DNA of 64,000 nt, taken from the NCBI RefSeq assembly GCF_900114265.1, contig NZ_FPKV01000001.1, positions 1,389,383 through 1,453,382 of the forward strand, in the 5' to 3' direction. The notes under the pieces were generated by a model that made no database searches, had not been told where the DNA came from, and saw only the letters and a program-made list of their open reading frames with translations. This DNA is from Flaviramulus basaltis. GTDB taxonomy: Bacteria > Bacteroidota > Bacteroidia > Flavobacteriales > Flavobacteriaceae. Shown here piece by piece: positions 17,995 through 27,282 of this stretch. The first letter of the stretch is position 1, and every line of letters begins with the position of its first letter. The position numbers and the translations under genes were made by a program.

Positions 17995-18022
17995 AAAAAG
18001 CCTTGTTTATTCAAGGCTTTTT
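17995..18022. terminator. Intrinsic terminator after queA
   Basis: AAAAAGCCTTG (17995-18005) pairs with CAAGGCTTTTT (18012-18022) around a 6-base loop. It lies 6 bases after the queA stop. Confidence 0.9.
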
Positions 18023-18140
18023 AGTTTTTACTGTATTCCCAAATTAAATTCAGTGGAGTATTATATTAAAATCTTTTTGCTCTAATTCCAAAAGTAAATC
18101 ATAGCTGCAATTATAATTCGTTAATCAAAATCCCTTTCAC

Positions 18141-18148
18141 TATTTTTG
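18141..18148 (+). promoter_or_regulatory. Candidate -7 box of rlmN
   Basis: TATTTTTG, a full TAnnTTTG match, lies 8 bases before the rlmN ATG, so the message would have a very short leader. The -33 element is not clear. Confidence 0.5.
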
Positions 18149-18156
18149 CATCACTT

Positions 18157-19197
18157 ATGGCAACAGGTAAAAAAGACATACGCGCATTAACCAAAGAGCA
18201 ATTAAGAGATTTCTTTGTAAAGGAAGGAGATAAAGCCTTTAGAGGAAATCAAGTTTATGAGTGGCTTTGGCAAAAATCGGCACACACTTTTGATGATATG
18301 ACTAATGTTTCAAAAGAAACTCGCCAAATGCTCGAAGATAACTTTGTTATCAATCATATAAAGGTTGATACTATGCAGCGTAGTAGTGATGGAACGGTTA
18401 AAAATGCAGTGCGTTTACATGATGGCTTAATAGTAGAATCGGTTTTAATACCAACTAAAACTAGAACGACAGCTTGTGTTTCAAGTCAAGTAGGTTGTAG
18501 TTTGGATTGTAAATTTTGTGCAACGTCGCGTTTAAAACGTATGCGTAATTTAAATCCAGATGAAATTTACGATCAAGTAGTTGCAATTGACAACGAAAGC
18601 AGATTATATTATAATAGACCATTAAGTAATATTGTATTTATGGGTATGGGAGAACCACTCATGAATTATAATAATGTTATAAAAGCTATAGATAAAATTA
18701 CTTCAGATGAAGGTTTAGGTATGTCACCAAAGCGTATTACGGTTTCAACTTCTGGAGTACCTAAAATGATTAAAAAAATGGCAGATGATGAAGTTAAATT
18801 TAATTTAGCAGTTTCATTACATTCAGCTATTGATGAAGTAAGAACATCTATAATGCCGTTCAATGAAACCTTTCCTTTAACGGATTTAAAAGAAGCTTTA
18901 GAATATTGGTATGCTAAAACCAAACGCAAAATAAGTTATGAATATGTGGTTTGGAATGGTATTAATGATTCACAAAAAGATATTGATGCCTTTGTTGAGT
19001 TCTGTAAATATGTGCCTTGTAAAGTCAATATTATAGAATACAATCCAATTGATGATGGCGAATTTCAACAAGCTACAAATGAAGCTTTAGAAAATTATAT
19101 TAGTAATTTAGAGAAAAATAGAATAGTAGTTAATGTGCGCCGAAGCAGAGGTAAAGATATTGATGCAGCTTGTGGGCAATTGGCAAATAAAAGCTAA
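18157..19197 (+). CDS. rlmN: 23S rRNA (adenine2503-C2)/tRNA methyltransferase RlmN
   Basis: RlmN is a radical SAM enzyme that methylates C2 of A2503 in 23S rRNA and A37 in some tRNAs. The [4Fe-4S] motif CSLDCKFCATSRL is near residue 112. MGMGEPLMNY, ITVSTSGVPKMI, NLAVSLHSA and the final GKDIDAACGQLANK (second catalytic Cys region) are all present. The 346-residue length is normal. The polyprenyl synthase gene follows after 9 bases, so they may be co-transcribed. Confidence 0.97.
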   Translation: MATGKKDIRALTKEQLRDFFVKEGDKAFRGNQVYEWLWQKSAHTFDDMTNVSKETRQMLEDNFVINHIKVDTMQRSSDGTVKNAVRLHDGLIVESVLIPTKTRTTACVSSQVGCSLDCKFCATSRLKRMRNLNPDEIYDQVVAIDNESRLYYNRPLSNIVFMGMGEPLMNYNNVIKAIDKITSDEGLGMSPKRITVSTSGVPKMIKKMADDEVKFNLAVSLHSAIDEVRTSIMPFNETFPLTDLKEALEYWYAKTKRKISYEYVVWNGINDSQKDIDAFVEFCKYVPCKVNIIEYNPIDDGEFQQATNEALENYISNLEKNRIVVNVRRSRGKDIDAACGQLANKS

Positions 19198-19206
19198 ATT
19201 GAGCTA

Positions 19207-20184
19207 GTGAAAATAGTAGAACAAATAAAGCAACCTATAGCTTATGAAATGGATCTTTTCGAGCAGAAGTTCCAGCTTTCAATGTCTAGTAAAGTAGCTC
19301 TACTTAATAGAATTACCCATTACATAGTAAATAGAAAAGGAAAACAAATGCGACCAATGTTTGTTTTTTTGGTTGCAAAAATGGTTTCAAATGGTGAGGT
19401 TAGCGAGCGTACTTATCGAGGAGCATCAGTAATTGAACTCATTCACACAGCAACTTTAGTACATGATGACGTTGTAGATGATAGTAATCGTCGTCGTGGA
19501 TTCTTCTCTGTAAATGCACTTTGGAAAAATAAAATAGCGGTTTTAATTGGTGATTATTTACTATCAAAAGGATTACTGTTATCAATTGATAATAATGATT
19601 TTGATTTACTGAAAATCATTTCAATTGCTGTGCGTGAAATGAGTGAAGGAGAACTTTTGCAAATTGAAAAAGCACGCAAATTAGATATTACCGAAGATGT
19701 TTATTATGAAATTATTCGTCAAAAAACAGCAACTTTAATTGCTGCTTGTTGTAGTTTGGGGGCAGCATCGGTTAAACCAGAATCACAACATGTTGAAGCC
19801 ATGCGTAAGTTTGGCGAACTTATAGGGATGGCATTTCAAATAAAAGATGATTTGTTTGATTATGGTGATGACCAAATAGGTAAGCCTACAGGAATAGATA
19901 TTAAGGAGCAAAAAATGACTTTACCTTTAATTTATGTGCTTAATCAAGCTTCAAAACAAGATAAGAAATGGCTTATTAACTCTATAAAAAACCATAATAA
20001 AGATCTCAAAAGAGTTAAAGAAGTTATTACTTTCGTTAAAGAAAATGGTGGTTTAGATTATGCTATTAATAAAATGAAAGCTTTTCAAGATGAAGCTCTA
20101 GAACTTCTAAAAACTTATCCAGAATCAAACTATAGAAATTCACTTGAGCTTATGGTTAATTATGTGATTGATAGAAAAAAATAA
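19207..20184 (+). CDS. Trans-polyprenyl diphosphate synthase
   Basis: A 325-residue isoprenyl diphosphate synthase. The first Asp-rich motif is HDDVVDDSNRRRG near residue 83 and the second is KDDLFDYGDD near 214. GKQMRPMFVFLVAKM near 43 is the conserved lysine/arginine region. Residues ahead of the first motif (IELIHTATLVHDD) are small, which fits a long-chain product such as the quinone side chain, but chain length cannot be set from sequence alone. The start is GTG 19207, 9 bases after rlmN. Confidence 0.92.
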   Translation: MKIVEQIKQPIAYEMDLFEQKFQLSMSSKVALLNRITHYIVNRKGKQMRPMFVFLVAKMVSNGEVSERTYRGASVIELIHTATLVHDDVVDDSNRRRGFFSVNALWKNKIAVLIGDYLLSKGLLLSIDNNDFDLLKIISIAVREMSEGELLQIEKARKLDITEDVYYEIIRQKTATLIAACCSLGAASVKPESQHVEAMRKFGELIGMAFQIKDDLFDYGDDQIGKPTGIDIKEQKMTLPLIYVLNQASKQDKKWLINSIKNHNKDLKRVKEVITFVKENGGLDYAINKMKAFQDEALELLKTYPESNYRNSLELMVNYVIDRKK

Positions 20185-20229
20185 AGTTTTTAAGATAAAG
20201 AAAAACGAATTTCACATATCAATTAATCC

Positions 20230-20237
20230 TATTTTTG
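20230..20237 (+). promoter_or_regulatory. Candidate -7 box of ctlX
   Basis: TATTTTTG, a full match to TAnnTTTG, 22 bases before the ctlX ATG. No good -33 TTG was seen. Confidence 0.45.
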
Positions 20238-20259
20238 TACCAGATATTACTATAAATAA

Positions 20260-21195
20260 ATGCAACAAACTACAAATACTATTTTAATGATTCGTCCAAC
20301 AAATTTTAGGATGAACGAACAAACGGCAGTTAACAATTACTATCAAAAAATTTTAGATAATATGTTGCCAGAAACGGTTAACATAAAAGCCCAAAAAGAG
20401 TTTGATGATTATGTTGAAAAGCTAAGAAGTATTGGTGTAAATGTAATTGTTGTAAACGATACAAATGAGACCGATACTCCAGATTCTATTTTTCCAAACA
20501 ATTGGGTTTCGTTTCATGAAAATGGTAATGTAGGTTTGTATCCTATGTTTGCAGAAAACAGACGCTTGGAGCGAAGGGAAGATGTTTTGGAAACCTTAGA
20601 AGAAAATGGTTTTACAATTAATAATATTTTTGATTATACAAGTGCTGAAGAGGAAGGCATTTTTCTTGAAGGTACAGGCAGTTTAATTTTAGATAGAGTT
20701 AATGGTAAGGCTTATTGTGCATTATCTCCTAGAGCAGATGAAGATTTGTTTATAGAGTTTTGTGAGGATTTTGAATACACACCTGTAATTTTTACATCAA
20801 ATCAAACGGTTAATGGAGTACGAAAAGCCATTTATCATACAAATGTTATGATGTGTTTGGGTGAAACTTTTGCAGTTATTTGTTTAAGTAGTATAGATGA
20901 TAAAAAAGAACGCAAAAACGTAATTTCTCATTTAAAAGAAGATGGAAAAGAGATTATAGATATTACAGAAGCACAGGTGAATAATTTTGCTGGTAATATG
21001 TTGCAAGTAAAAGGTGCTAATGATGTTCGTTATTTAATCATGAGTCAAGCTGCTTATAATTCTTTAACAGATAAACAAGTAAAGACTTTAGAAAAACATA
21101 CTAAGATACTATCAAGTTCTTTAGATACTATTGAGGCTTGTGGTGGAGGTAGTGCACGTTGTATGATGGCAGAAGTGTTTTTGCCTAAAGCATAA
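20260..21195 (+). CDS. ctlX: Citrulline utilization hydrolase CtlX-type amidinotransferase-fold protein
   Basis: A 311-residue member of the guanidino-group modifying superfamily (arginine deiminase/dimethylargininase fold). Catalytic landmarks are visible: FPNNWVSFHENG near residue 76, FLEGTGSLILDR near 135, the His in YHTNVMMCLGE near 195, and the nucleophile Cys in GGGSARCMMAEVF at the C-terminus. The MIRPTNFRMN start is characteristic of the CtlX group known from Francisella and common in Bacteroidota. The exact substrate is inferred from family naming. Confidence 0.85.
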   Translation: MQQTTNTILMIRPTNFRMNEQTAVNNYYQKILDNMLPETVNIKAQKEFDDYVEKLRSIGVNVIVVNDTNETDTPDSIFPNNWVSFHENGNVGLYPMFAENRRLERREDVLETLEENGFTINNIFDYTSAEEEGIFLEGTGSLILDRVNGKAYCALSPRADEDLFIEFCEDFEYTPVIFTSNQTVNGVRKAIYHTNVMMCLGETFAVICLSSIDDKKERKNVISHLKEDGKEIIDITEAQVNNFAGNMLQVKGANDVRYLIMSQAAYNSLTDKQVKTLEKHTKILSSSLDTIEACGGGSARCMMAEVFLPKA

Positions 21196-21201
21196 AAACG
21201 A

Positions 21202-23271
21202 TTAAGATGGTTTAGATTTTGGTAATTGTACATAAAATGTACTTCCCTTACCTAGAGTGCTTTCAACCCAAATTTTACCATTATTAAGTTCAACTAATTC
21301 TTTACAAATAGAAAGACCTAAACCAGTGCCTTTTTCGTTATTGGTTCCAACAGTTGTGTAGGAAGTGTTTTTAAATAATTTTTCGATATTCTCTTTTGAT
21401 ATTCCAATACCAGTATCTGAAACACTAATAATGCAGCTACCATTACTAATATGATTAGATACGGTTATGGTGTCTCCATTTTTACTAAATTTTAATGCAT
21501 TAGCCAGTAGATTTTGAATAACTATTTCAAACATGCTTCTATCTGCATAAGCAAAGTCTCTTAATGAATGATCAACCAAGTTGATGCCTTTATTTTCCAT
21601 GCGTTGTTCAACAAGTTTTACTTTGTCTTCAAAAACCTCTTGAACATCAAATAAACTAGGTTTAGGCTCTAACGATTGCATTTGAGATTTAGACCAATTA
21701 AGTAAATTAAACAATAACAATGATGCGTTATTAGCATTTTCACTTAACTCAGGAATTAAGTTATCAAATTCTTCTCTAGATAAAGAGCCGTCTTTTAATA
21801 AATCTATAAAGCCATTAATAGAGGAAAGAGAGTCTTTTAAATCGTGAGATACAATAGAGAATAGTTTGTCTTTAACATTATTTACATTTTCAAGGTGTTT
21901 GGTTTGTTCTAAAAATGCCTCGTTTTGTAATTCAATTTTAATGTTTTTTTCTTCTAATTCTTGTGTGTATTTAATATTGTTATTCCGTTTTAAATAAATT
22001 AAAATTAAAAACGTAGATACTATGGCAAGGGCAGCTAGTAATGCATAAAAAATTAATTTGAATTTATTATACTTTTCGTCTGTTTCAAGCGTGCTGTATA
22101 TTTTGGTTTGTTCAGTGGTATTATTAGCTATGGGCTTATCAAAATTTGGGTTTAATTCAAGTTGTTTTGAATCAATAGTAGTTGAATTCACAGAAGACAT
22201 CTGGCTTCTTTTGAGACTATTGTTTAACTCATAATACTCTCTTTGCCATACAAAAGCTTTGTCAAACCGTTCTCTTGTAGAGTCTAAAGTTTTTAACAGT
22301 TTATAATGCTTAAGTAGCTCTATTTTATTATCAATACTCTTAGCAATATCACCAGCTTCAAGTAGTTGCTTTTCGGCTAAAACCAATCGATTTTGTCTTA
22401 AGTTTAAATCGCCCAAGTTATTTAAGGCTATTAATAAATTGGCTTTGTTCTTATTACGGATGTTTATATTATAACCTTGTACTAAATATTTTGAGGCTTT
22501 TTCATAATCGTTAAATTTTAAATATTCGCCACCTAATTTTGATAATACGTATCCACGAATTGAATCGTTTTTAGATTCACTACTTCCTAAAACTTTTTCA
22601 TAAAATTCAATAGCTTTTCTATATTCCTTTTTCTCTGAGTAAAGTTCAGCTAACTTACTATTAGATTCATTAATCCCTTTAGTATCATGCAACTGTTCTT
22701 GTGTTTCTAGTGCTTTTGTATAAAACTCTATAGCTTTATCATTTGCATTAACATTATAATAGGCTTTAGCTAAGTTGCTGTAAGCTAAATTAAGATCTTT
22801 AACTAGGTTTCTGTTTTCTAATTCTTCAATAGCAGCAAGTGAGAATTGTAAACCTTTTGCATAGTTACCTCGTTTTATCTCTATTAAACCAATACTATTA
22901 TTAACTCTAGCAGTGCTTAAAGTGTCTTTTAATGTTTTAAATAATCTTTTAGATTTTTCATAGCCACTTATTGCGTTTATGTAATCTCCTTTTTGAGCGT
23001 AAATTAGTGATTTGTAATAAGTGATTTTAGCAATGCCTTTACTGTAGTTAATACTGTTAGATAACTTTTCACTTTCAATAATATATTTTAGAGCTCTATC
23101 ATATTCATTGGTGTCGTAAAGCGATTTTATAAGTTTTAGGGAGGTTTCTATTTTAGAGGAATCCTTTTCTTGAAACGCAAGTTCTATGGCGAGACTGTCT
23201 ATTTCATTAGTTTGCGAGAAACAAATAAATGTATATAAACATAATATAATTAAGATAATTATTCTCCTCAT
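21202..23271 (-). CDS. TPR-containing membrane sensor histidine kinase
   Basis: A 689-residue sensor kinase. It has a signal peptide (to FICFSQ), several tetratricopeptide repeats over residues ~30-340 (for example AYSNLAKAYYNVNANDKAIEFY), and a transmembrane helix near residues 408-430 (FYALLAALAIVSTFLILIYL). A coiled-coil linker leads to HisKA with phospho-acceptor His476 in SHDLKDSLSSIN, then HATPase_c with NLLANALKFSKNG, DTGIGI and GTGLGLSICKELV. The TPR region is probably periplasmic. There is no response regulator beside it. It is convergent with ctlX, with 6 bases between stops. Confidence 0.93.
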   Translation of the reverse strand: MRRIIILIILCLYTFICFSQTNEIDSLAIELAFQEKDSSKIETSLKLIKSLYDTNEYDRALKYIIESEKLSNSINYSKGIAKITYYKSLIYAQKGDYINAISGYEKSKRLFKTLKDTLSTARVNNSIGLIEIKRGNYAKGLQFSLAAIEELENRNLVKDLNLAYSNLAKAYYNVNANDKAIEFYTKALETQEQLHDTKGINESNSKLAELYSEKKEYRKAIEFYEKVLGSSESKNDSIRGYVLSKLGGEYLKFNDYEKASKYLVQGYNINIRNKNKANLLIALNNLGDLNLRQNRLVLAEKQLLEAGDIAKSIDNKIELLKHYKLLKTLDSTRERFDKAFVWQREYYELNNSLKRSQMSSVNSTTIDSKQLELNPNFDKPIANNTTEQTKIYSTLETDEKYNKFKLIFYALLAALAIVSTFLILIYLKRNNNIKYTQELEEKNIKIELQNEAFLEQTKHLENVNNVKDKLFSIVSHDLKDSLSSINGFIDLLKDGSLSREEFDNLIPELSENANNASLLLFNLLNWSKSQMQSLEPKPSLFDVQEVFEDKVKLVEQRMENKGINLVDHSLRDFAYADRSMFEIVIQNLLANALKFSKNGDTITVSNHISNGSCIISVSDTGIGISKENIEKLFKNTSYTTVGTNNEKGTGLGLSICKELVELNNGKIWVESTLGKGSTFYVQLPKSKPS

Positions 23272-23714
23272 AAAACATTATAAATTACAACTGAATAATT
23301 AAAGGGTCTTAAATTTGAGGGAAAATAAGAATACTTTATTAAGTTGTAATTTAGTTGATTAGTTTTAAATATTGTCCAAATTAATGGGTCTTTAATAGCT
23401 TTACCTCACAAAAATTGGAAAAAGGAGTATTAAAATCTAATTTCTGCGTTTTAATACCAATAAATTAGATGAAAGGGGTACTGAAAAATAGCTTAAAAAT
23501 CGACGAATAGATAAACGGCAAGAATCATAGAAAAAGAGCATTTTATCGGTGAAATACATGCTGATTTTTATTGCTTTAGGGAATTTTATTAAAAACGAGA
23601 ATTTTAATATTTATTAGTTCATAATAAGCTTGCTTTAAGAATATCAAGCATTTTTGTTATTACTAGAAAAACTTAAAAAACTTACTATCTTTGCACGCTC
23701 ATAATACCATAAAA
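23272..23714. other. Intergenic gap between divergent histidine kinase and argS
   Basis: No coding sequence was recognised in these 443 bases. Visible elements are a 9-bp inverted repeat (ATCTAATTT 23435-23443 and AAATTAGAT 23462-23470, 18-base loop), an ATCGACGAATA at 23499-23509, a TTTTATCGGT at 23541-23550 that recurs elsewhere in the window, and the argS -7 box at 23686-23693. The stretch must hold the promoters of both divergent genes. Confidence 0.6.
23686..23693 (+). promoter_or_regulatory. -7 box of argS
   Basis: TATCTTTG is a full TAnnTTTG match, 21 bases before the argS ATG at 23715. It overlaps an alternative TTG codon at 23691, so translation from that codon is unlikely. Confidence 0.6.
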
Positions 23715-25499
23715 ATGAATCTTCAAGATACCTTATCAAATAATGTAAAACAGGCAGTAAAATCTAATTATAATGTAGAATTAGAAACTGTAGAATTTCA
23801 AGCTACAAGAAAAGAATTTGCAGGAGATATTACGGTTGTTATTTTTCCTATGTTACGTTTTGTTAAAGGTAATCCTGTACAAATTGGTGAAACTATTGGG
23901 AAGTATTTAGTTGAAAATGTTACTGAGGTTGATGCTTTTAATGTGGTAAAAGGCTTTTTAAATATTGAAATAAGCGATTCATATTACCTTGATTTTTTTA
24001 ATGGTGTGAAAAATGATAAAACTTATGGTTTTGTTTCGCCAACAGTAAATGAAAAAGCCATTATGGTTGAATATTCATCACCAAACACAAACAAACCTTT
24101 GCATTTAGGGCATGTTAGAAATAATCTTTTAGGTTATAGTGTTGCTGAAATTATAAAAGCATCTGGTAAAAAAGTTTACAAAACTCAAATTATAAACGAT
24201 AGAGGTATTCATATTTGTAAAAGTATGTTGGCATGGAAGCGTTTTGGAAATGAAGAAACACCCGAAAACACAGGTTTAAAAGGTGATAAATTGGTTGGGA
24301 ATTATTATGTGAAGTTTGACCAAGAATATAAAAAAGAAATTCAAGATTTAATTTCAAAAGGACAAACGGAAGAAGAAGCAAAAAAGAATGCTCCTATTTT
24401 ACTAGAGGCTCAAAACATGCTTTTAAAATGGGAAGCTGGTGATGACGAAACTGTTGCACTTTGGGAAAAAATGAACGGTTGGGTTTACGAAGGCTTTAAT
24501 GTAACTTATAAAAATTTAGGTGTCGATTTTGACACACTTTATTATGAAAGTAATACCTACTTATTAGGAAAAGAATTTGTTGCCGAAGGATTAAAATCTG
24601 GTGTTTTTGTAAAAGAAGATGACGGTTCAGTTTGGTGCGATTTAACCGAAGACGGGTTAGATAAAAAAATAGTGCAACGTGCTGATGGTACCGCTGTTTA
24701 TATGACTCAAGATATTGGGACAGCGATACAACGTATTAAAGATTTTCCAGATGTTGGCGGAATGGTTTATACCGTAGGTAATGAGCAAGATTATCACTTT
24801 CAAGTGTTGTTTTTAATTCTGAAAAAACTTGGTTTTGATTGGGCAAAAAATCTATATCATTTAAGTTATGGTATGGTAGATTTACCAAGCGGAAAAATGA
24901 AAAGTCGAGAAGGTACTGTTGTTGATGCAGACGATTTAATTGATGATATGGCAACTACTGCCGAAGAAATATCAGAAGAATTAGGTAAACTTGATGGCTA
25001 TTCAAAAGAGGAGAAAAAAGTACTTTTTAAAACGATTGGCTTAGGTGCTTTAAAATATCATATCCTAAAAGTAGACCCTAAAAAACGAATTTTATTCGAC
25101 CCAAAAGAATCTATCGATTTTCAAGGTAATACAGGACCTTTTATACAGTATACCTACGCTAGAATTCAGTCTATTTTAAGAAAAGCAGATTTAGATGCAA
25201 ATAGCAAATTAAATGTAGTTGATATTGAACTTCACCCGAAAGAAAAAGAACTAATCAAGCAAATTCAGTTATTTCCAGAAGTAGTTCAAAATGCTGCTGA
25301 AAATCATAGTCCTGCTTTAATTGCTAATTATACTTACGATTTGGTTAAGGAATTCAATTCTTTTTATCAAAATGTATCTATTTTAGGAGCAGATAACGAT
25401 ACCGAAAAAGCGCTTAGAGTTCAACTTTCAAATATGGTTGCTAATATCATAAAAAACAGTTTTAGCTTATTAGGAATTCAGGTTCCTGAGCGTATGTAA
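23715..25499 (+). CDS. argS: Arginyl-tRNA synthetase
   Basis: Class I aminoacyl-tRNA synthetase, 594 residues from ATG 23715. The N-terminal additional domain is followed by YSSPNTNKPLHLGHVRNN (HLGH as the HIGH motif, near residue 127). AVYMTQDIGTA and SGKMKSREGTVV (KMSKS-like region) follow. The C-terminal anticodon-binding helices include GPFIQYTYARIQSIL and end in LLGIQVPERM, a typical ArgRS end. The frame is open 8 codons upstream to a TTG, but that overlaps the promoter box, so ATG 23715 is preferred. Confidence 0.97.
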   Translation: MNLQDTLSNNVKQAVKSNYNVELETVEFQATRKEFAGDITVVIFPMLRFVKGNPVQIGETIGKYLVENVTEVDAFNVVKGFLNIEISDSYYLDFFNGVKNDKTYGFVSPTVNEKAIMVEYSSPNTNKPLHLGHVRNNLLGYSVAEIIKASGKKVYKTQIINDRGIHICKSMLAWKRFGNEETPENTGLKGDKLVGNYYVKFDQEYKKEIQDLISKGQTEEEAKKNAPILLEAQNMLLKWEAGDDETVALWEKMNGWVYEGFNVTYKNLGVDFDTLYYESNTYLLGKEFVAEGLKSGVFVKEDDGSVWCDLTEDGLDKKIVQRADGTAVYMTQDIGTAIQRIKDFPDVGGMVYTVGNEQDYHFQVLFLILKKLGFDWAKNLYHLSYGMVDLPSGKMKSREGTVVDADDLIDDMATTAEEISEELGKLDGYSKEEKKVLFKTIGLGALKYHILKVDPKKRILFDPKESIDFQGNTGPFIQYTYARIQSILRKADLDANSKLNVVDIELHPKEKELIKQIQLFPEVVQNAAENHSPALIANYTYDLVKEFNSFYQNVSILGADNDTEKALRVQLSNMVANIIKNSFSLLGIQVPERM

Positions 25500-25604
25500 T
25501 TTTCAATTTGTAATTTATGTTTTTCTAATAATTTATTGAAGCCCTTCTTTTTGTATAAAATGATACCTTATATTTATAAAATATAAAGGTTATTGTATAT
25601 TAAA

Positions 25605-27272
25605 ATGAAGATTATCCTACGGATAAAACATTACGCTACTTTACTCATACTTTTGGTTTCTTTTTCTACATTCTCGCAGGAAAAAGAAGTTCCAGAAACC
25701 ACGGTTATATTCAACTCTACAGACACATCTCTAAAAAAATTATATGATAGAGCCGAAAAGTTAGCACAACAAAACATTGTGTATTACGGAGATAGAAATG
25801 TATTAATTGAAGGTGCTGAATATACCAGTGTTTGGTTAGAAACGCAGCCAATGGGCGGTTATATGTATGCCAAACGTAATTTGGAAATTGCTAAAAATAA
25901 CATCAATATTTTTATAGATAATCAAAGAGATGATGGACGATTACCTGGTGTAATATATAAAAAAAACGAAAAAACAAATCCTAATTATGCGCAATTTCAA
26001 GGGTTGTATTTTGCAATGCCAGCTTTTGAAATGTACTATTTATTAAATAAAGATTTGATTTACTTAAATAGGGTTTATAATGCTTTAGAAAAATTCGATA
26101 ATTACTTATGGAAAACCCGAGATTCAGATAATAACGCATGTTTAGAAACTTGGTGTGTTTATGATAATGGAGAAGATGGTAGTGTAAGATTTAATGATTT
26201 TCCAAAAGCTTGGTCGTTTGATTTTCCTCCGAGTAAAGAAGCAGCCTCTAAGCTTTCAAAAGAAGCATTAAAATTACATTGTAAAGAAGATTTTTACGAT
26301 AATACAATAGAAATGACAGTTCCCATAGAATCGATGGATGTGATGTCTTATTCTTATTCATGTAGAGATGTTTTAGCTTTAATCTCAAAAGAACTTAATA
26401 ATGGTAAAGCACAATTTTGGAGAAAGAAAGCTAATAAGGTGCAGGCAAAAATTAAAAGCTATTTATGGGATAATGATAAGCTTGCTTGTTATGACAAGGA
26501 TAAAAACAATGAAACCATGCCTGTTTTGCTTCATAATAATTTACGTTGCATGTATTTGGGGAGTTTTGATGAGCAAATGGCAAACGATTTTATTAGACAT
26601 CATCTTATGAACCCTGATGAGTTTTGGACACCAATGCCATTACCTTCTATTGCTGCAAATGATCCTTCATTTAAAAACATTTCGGGGAATAATTGGAGCG
26701 GACAACCACAAGGGCTAACCTATCAAAGGTCTATAAGAGCGTTGGAAAACTATGATCATTATGCAGAATTGACTCTTATTGGTCAAAAATTTATAAATGT
26801 TTTAAAAGATTCTCAAAAATTTACGCAACAGTTTGATCCTTTTAAAGCAACGACTAACAATTCAAAAGATGGATACGGACCAACTATTTTAGCAACTCTT
26901 GAGTTTATTTCAAGATTTTATGGTGTTCATATTACACAAGACAAAATTTATTGGTCTTGTTTAGATGATAATTTCGAATATGATTACACTCAAAAATGGA
27001 ATGGGTTTGACTATAAACTACAAACAAAAGGCGATACCGTTTTTTGTTCAATTAATGGAGAGTTAATTTTTTCTTTTTCAAAAGGAGCGAGAGTTGTAAC
27101 AAATTTGGTTGGGGAATTAATAGAAGTTGTTGGTATTGATGTGGAAGAAAAATCATTTCAATATAAAAAAGATAATAAATATTTTTTCTTATTAAAACCT
27201 AATAGCATTTATAAAATGAAGAATGATAAAGCGTTTGAGGAATCTAGTTCGGTCGGATTTTATCATAATTAA
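25605..27272 (+). CDS. Secreted (alpha/alpha)6-barrel glycoside hydrolase, probably GH63/MGH1-like
   Basis: From ATG 25605 the protein has 555 residues with a signal peptide ending at FSTFSQ. The body resembles trehalase/GH63-type barrels: SVWLETQPMGGYMYAK near residue 85, DNQRDDGRLPGVI near 110, AQFQGLYFAMPAFEMYY, and a late NNWSGQPQGLTYQRS near 365. I assign a glycosidase of the MGH1-like/GH63 group from overall pattern; the substrate is unknown. The GH28-like gene follows after 10 bases, so both probably act on the same plant or algal polysaccharide. The upstream TTG at 25593 is rejected in favour of the ATG before the signal peptide. Confidence 0.6.
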   Translation: MKIILRIKHYATLLILLVSFSTFSQEKEVPETTVIFNSTDTSLKKLYDRAEKLAQQNIVYYGDRNVLIEGAEYTSVWLETQPMGGYMYAKRNLEIAKNNINIFIDNQRDDGRLPGVIYKKNEKTNPNYAQFQGLYFAMPAFEMYYLLNKDLIYLNRVYNALEKFDNYLWKTRDSDNNACLETWCVYDNGEDGSVRFNDFPKAWSFDFPPSKEAASKLSKEALKLHCKEDFYDNTIEMTVPIESMDVMSYSYSCRDVLALISKELNNGKAQFWRKKANKVQAKIKSYLWDNDKLACYDKDKNNETMPVLLHNNLRCMYLGSFDEQMANDFIRHHLMNPDEFWTPMPLPSIAANDPSFKNISGNNWSGQPQGLTYQRSIRALENYDHYAELTLIGQKFINVLKDSQKFTQQFDPFKATTNNSKDGYGPTILATLEFISRFYGVHITQDKIYWSCLDDNFEYDYTQKWNGFDYKLQTKGDTVFCSINGELIFSFSKGARVVTNLVGELIEVVGIDVEEKSFQYKKDNKYFFLLKPNSIYKMKNDKAFEESSSVGFYHN

Positions 27273-27282
27273 TCGTAAGCTT

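Noticed and set aside
23691..23714. TTG start for argS giving eight extra residues
   Set aside because: The TTG is part of the TATCTTTG -7 box, so it should not be in the transcript; ArgRS-like sequence starts at MNLQDTL.
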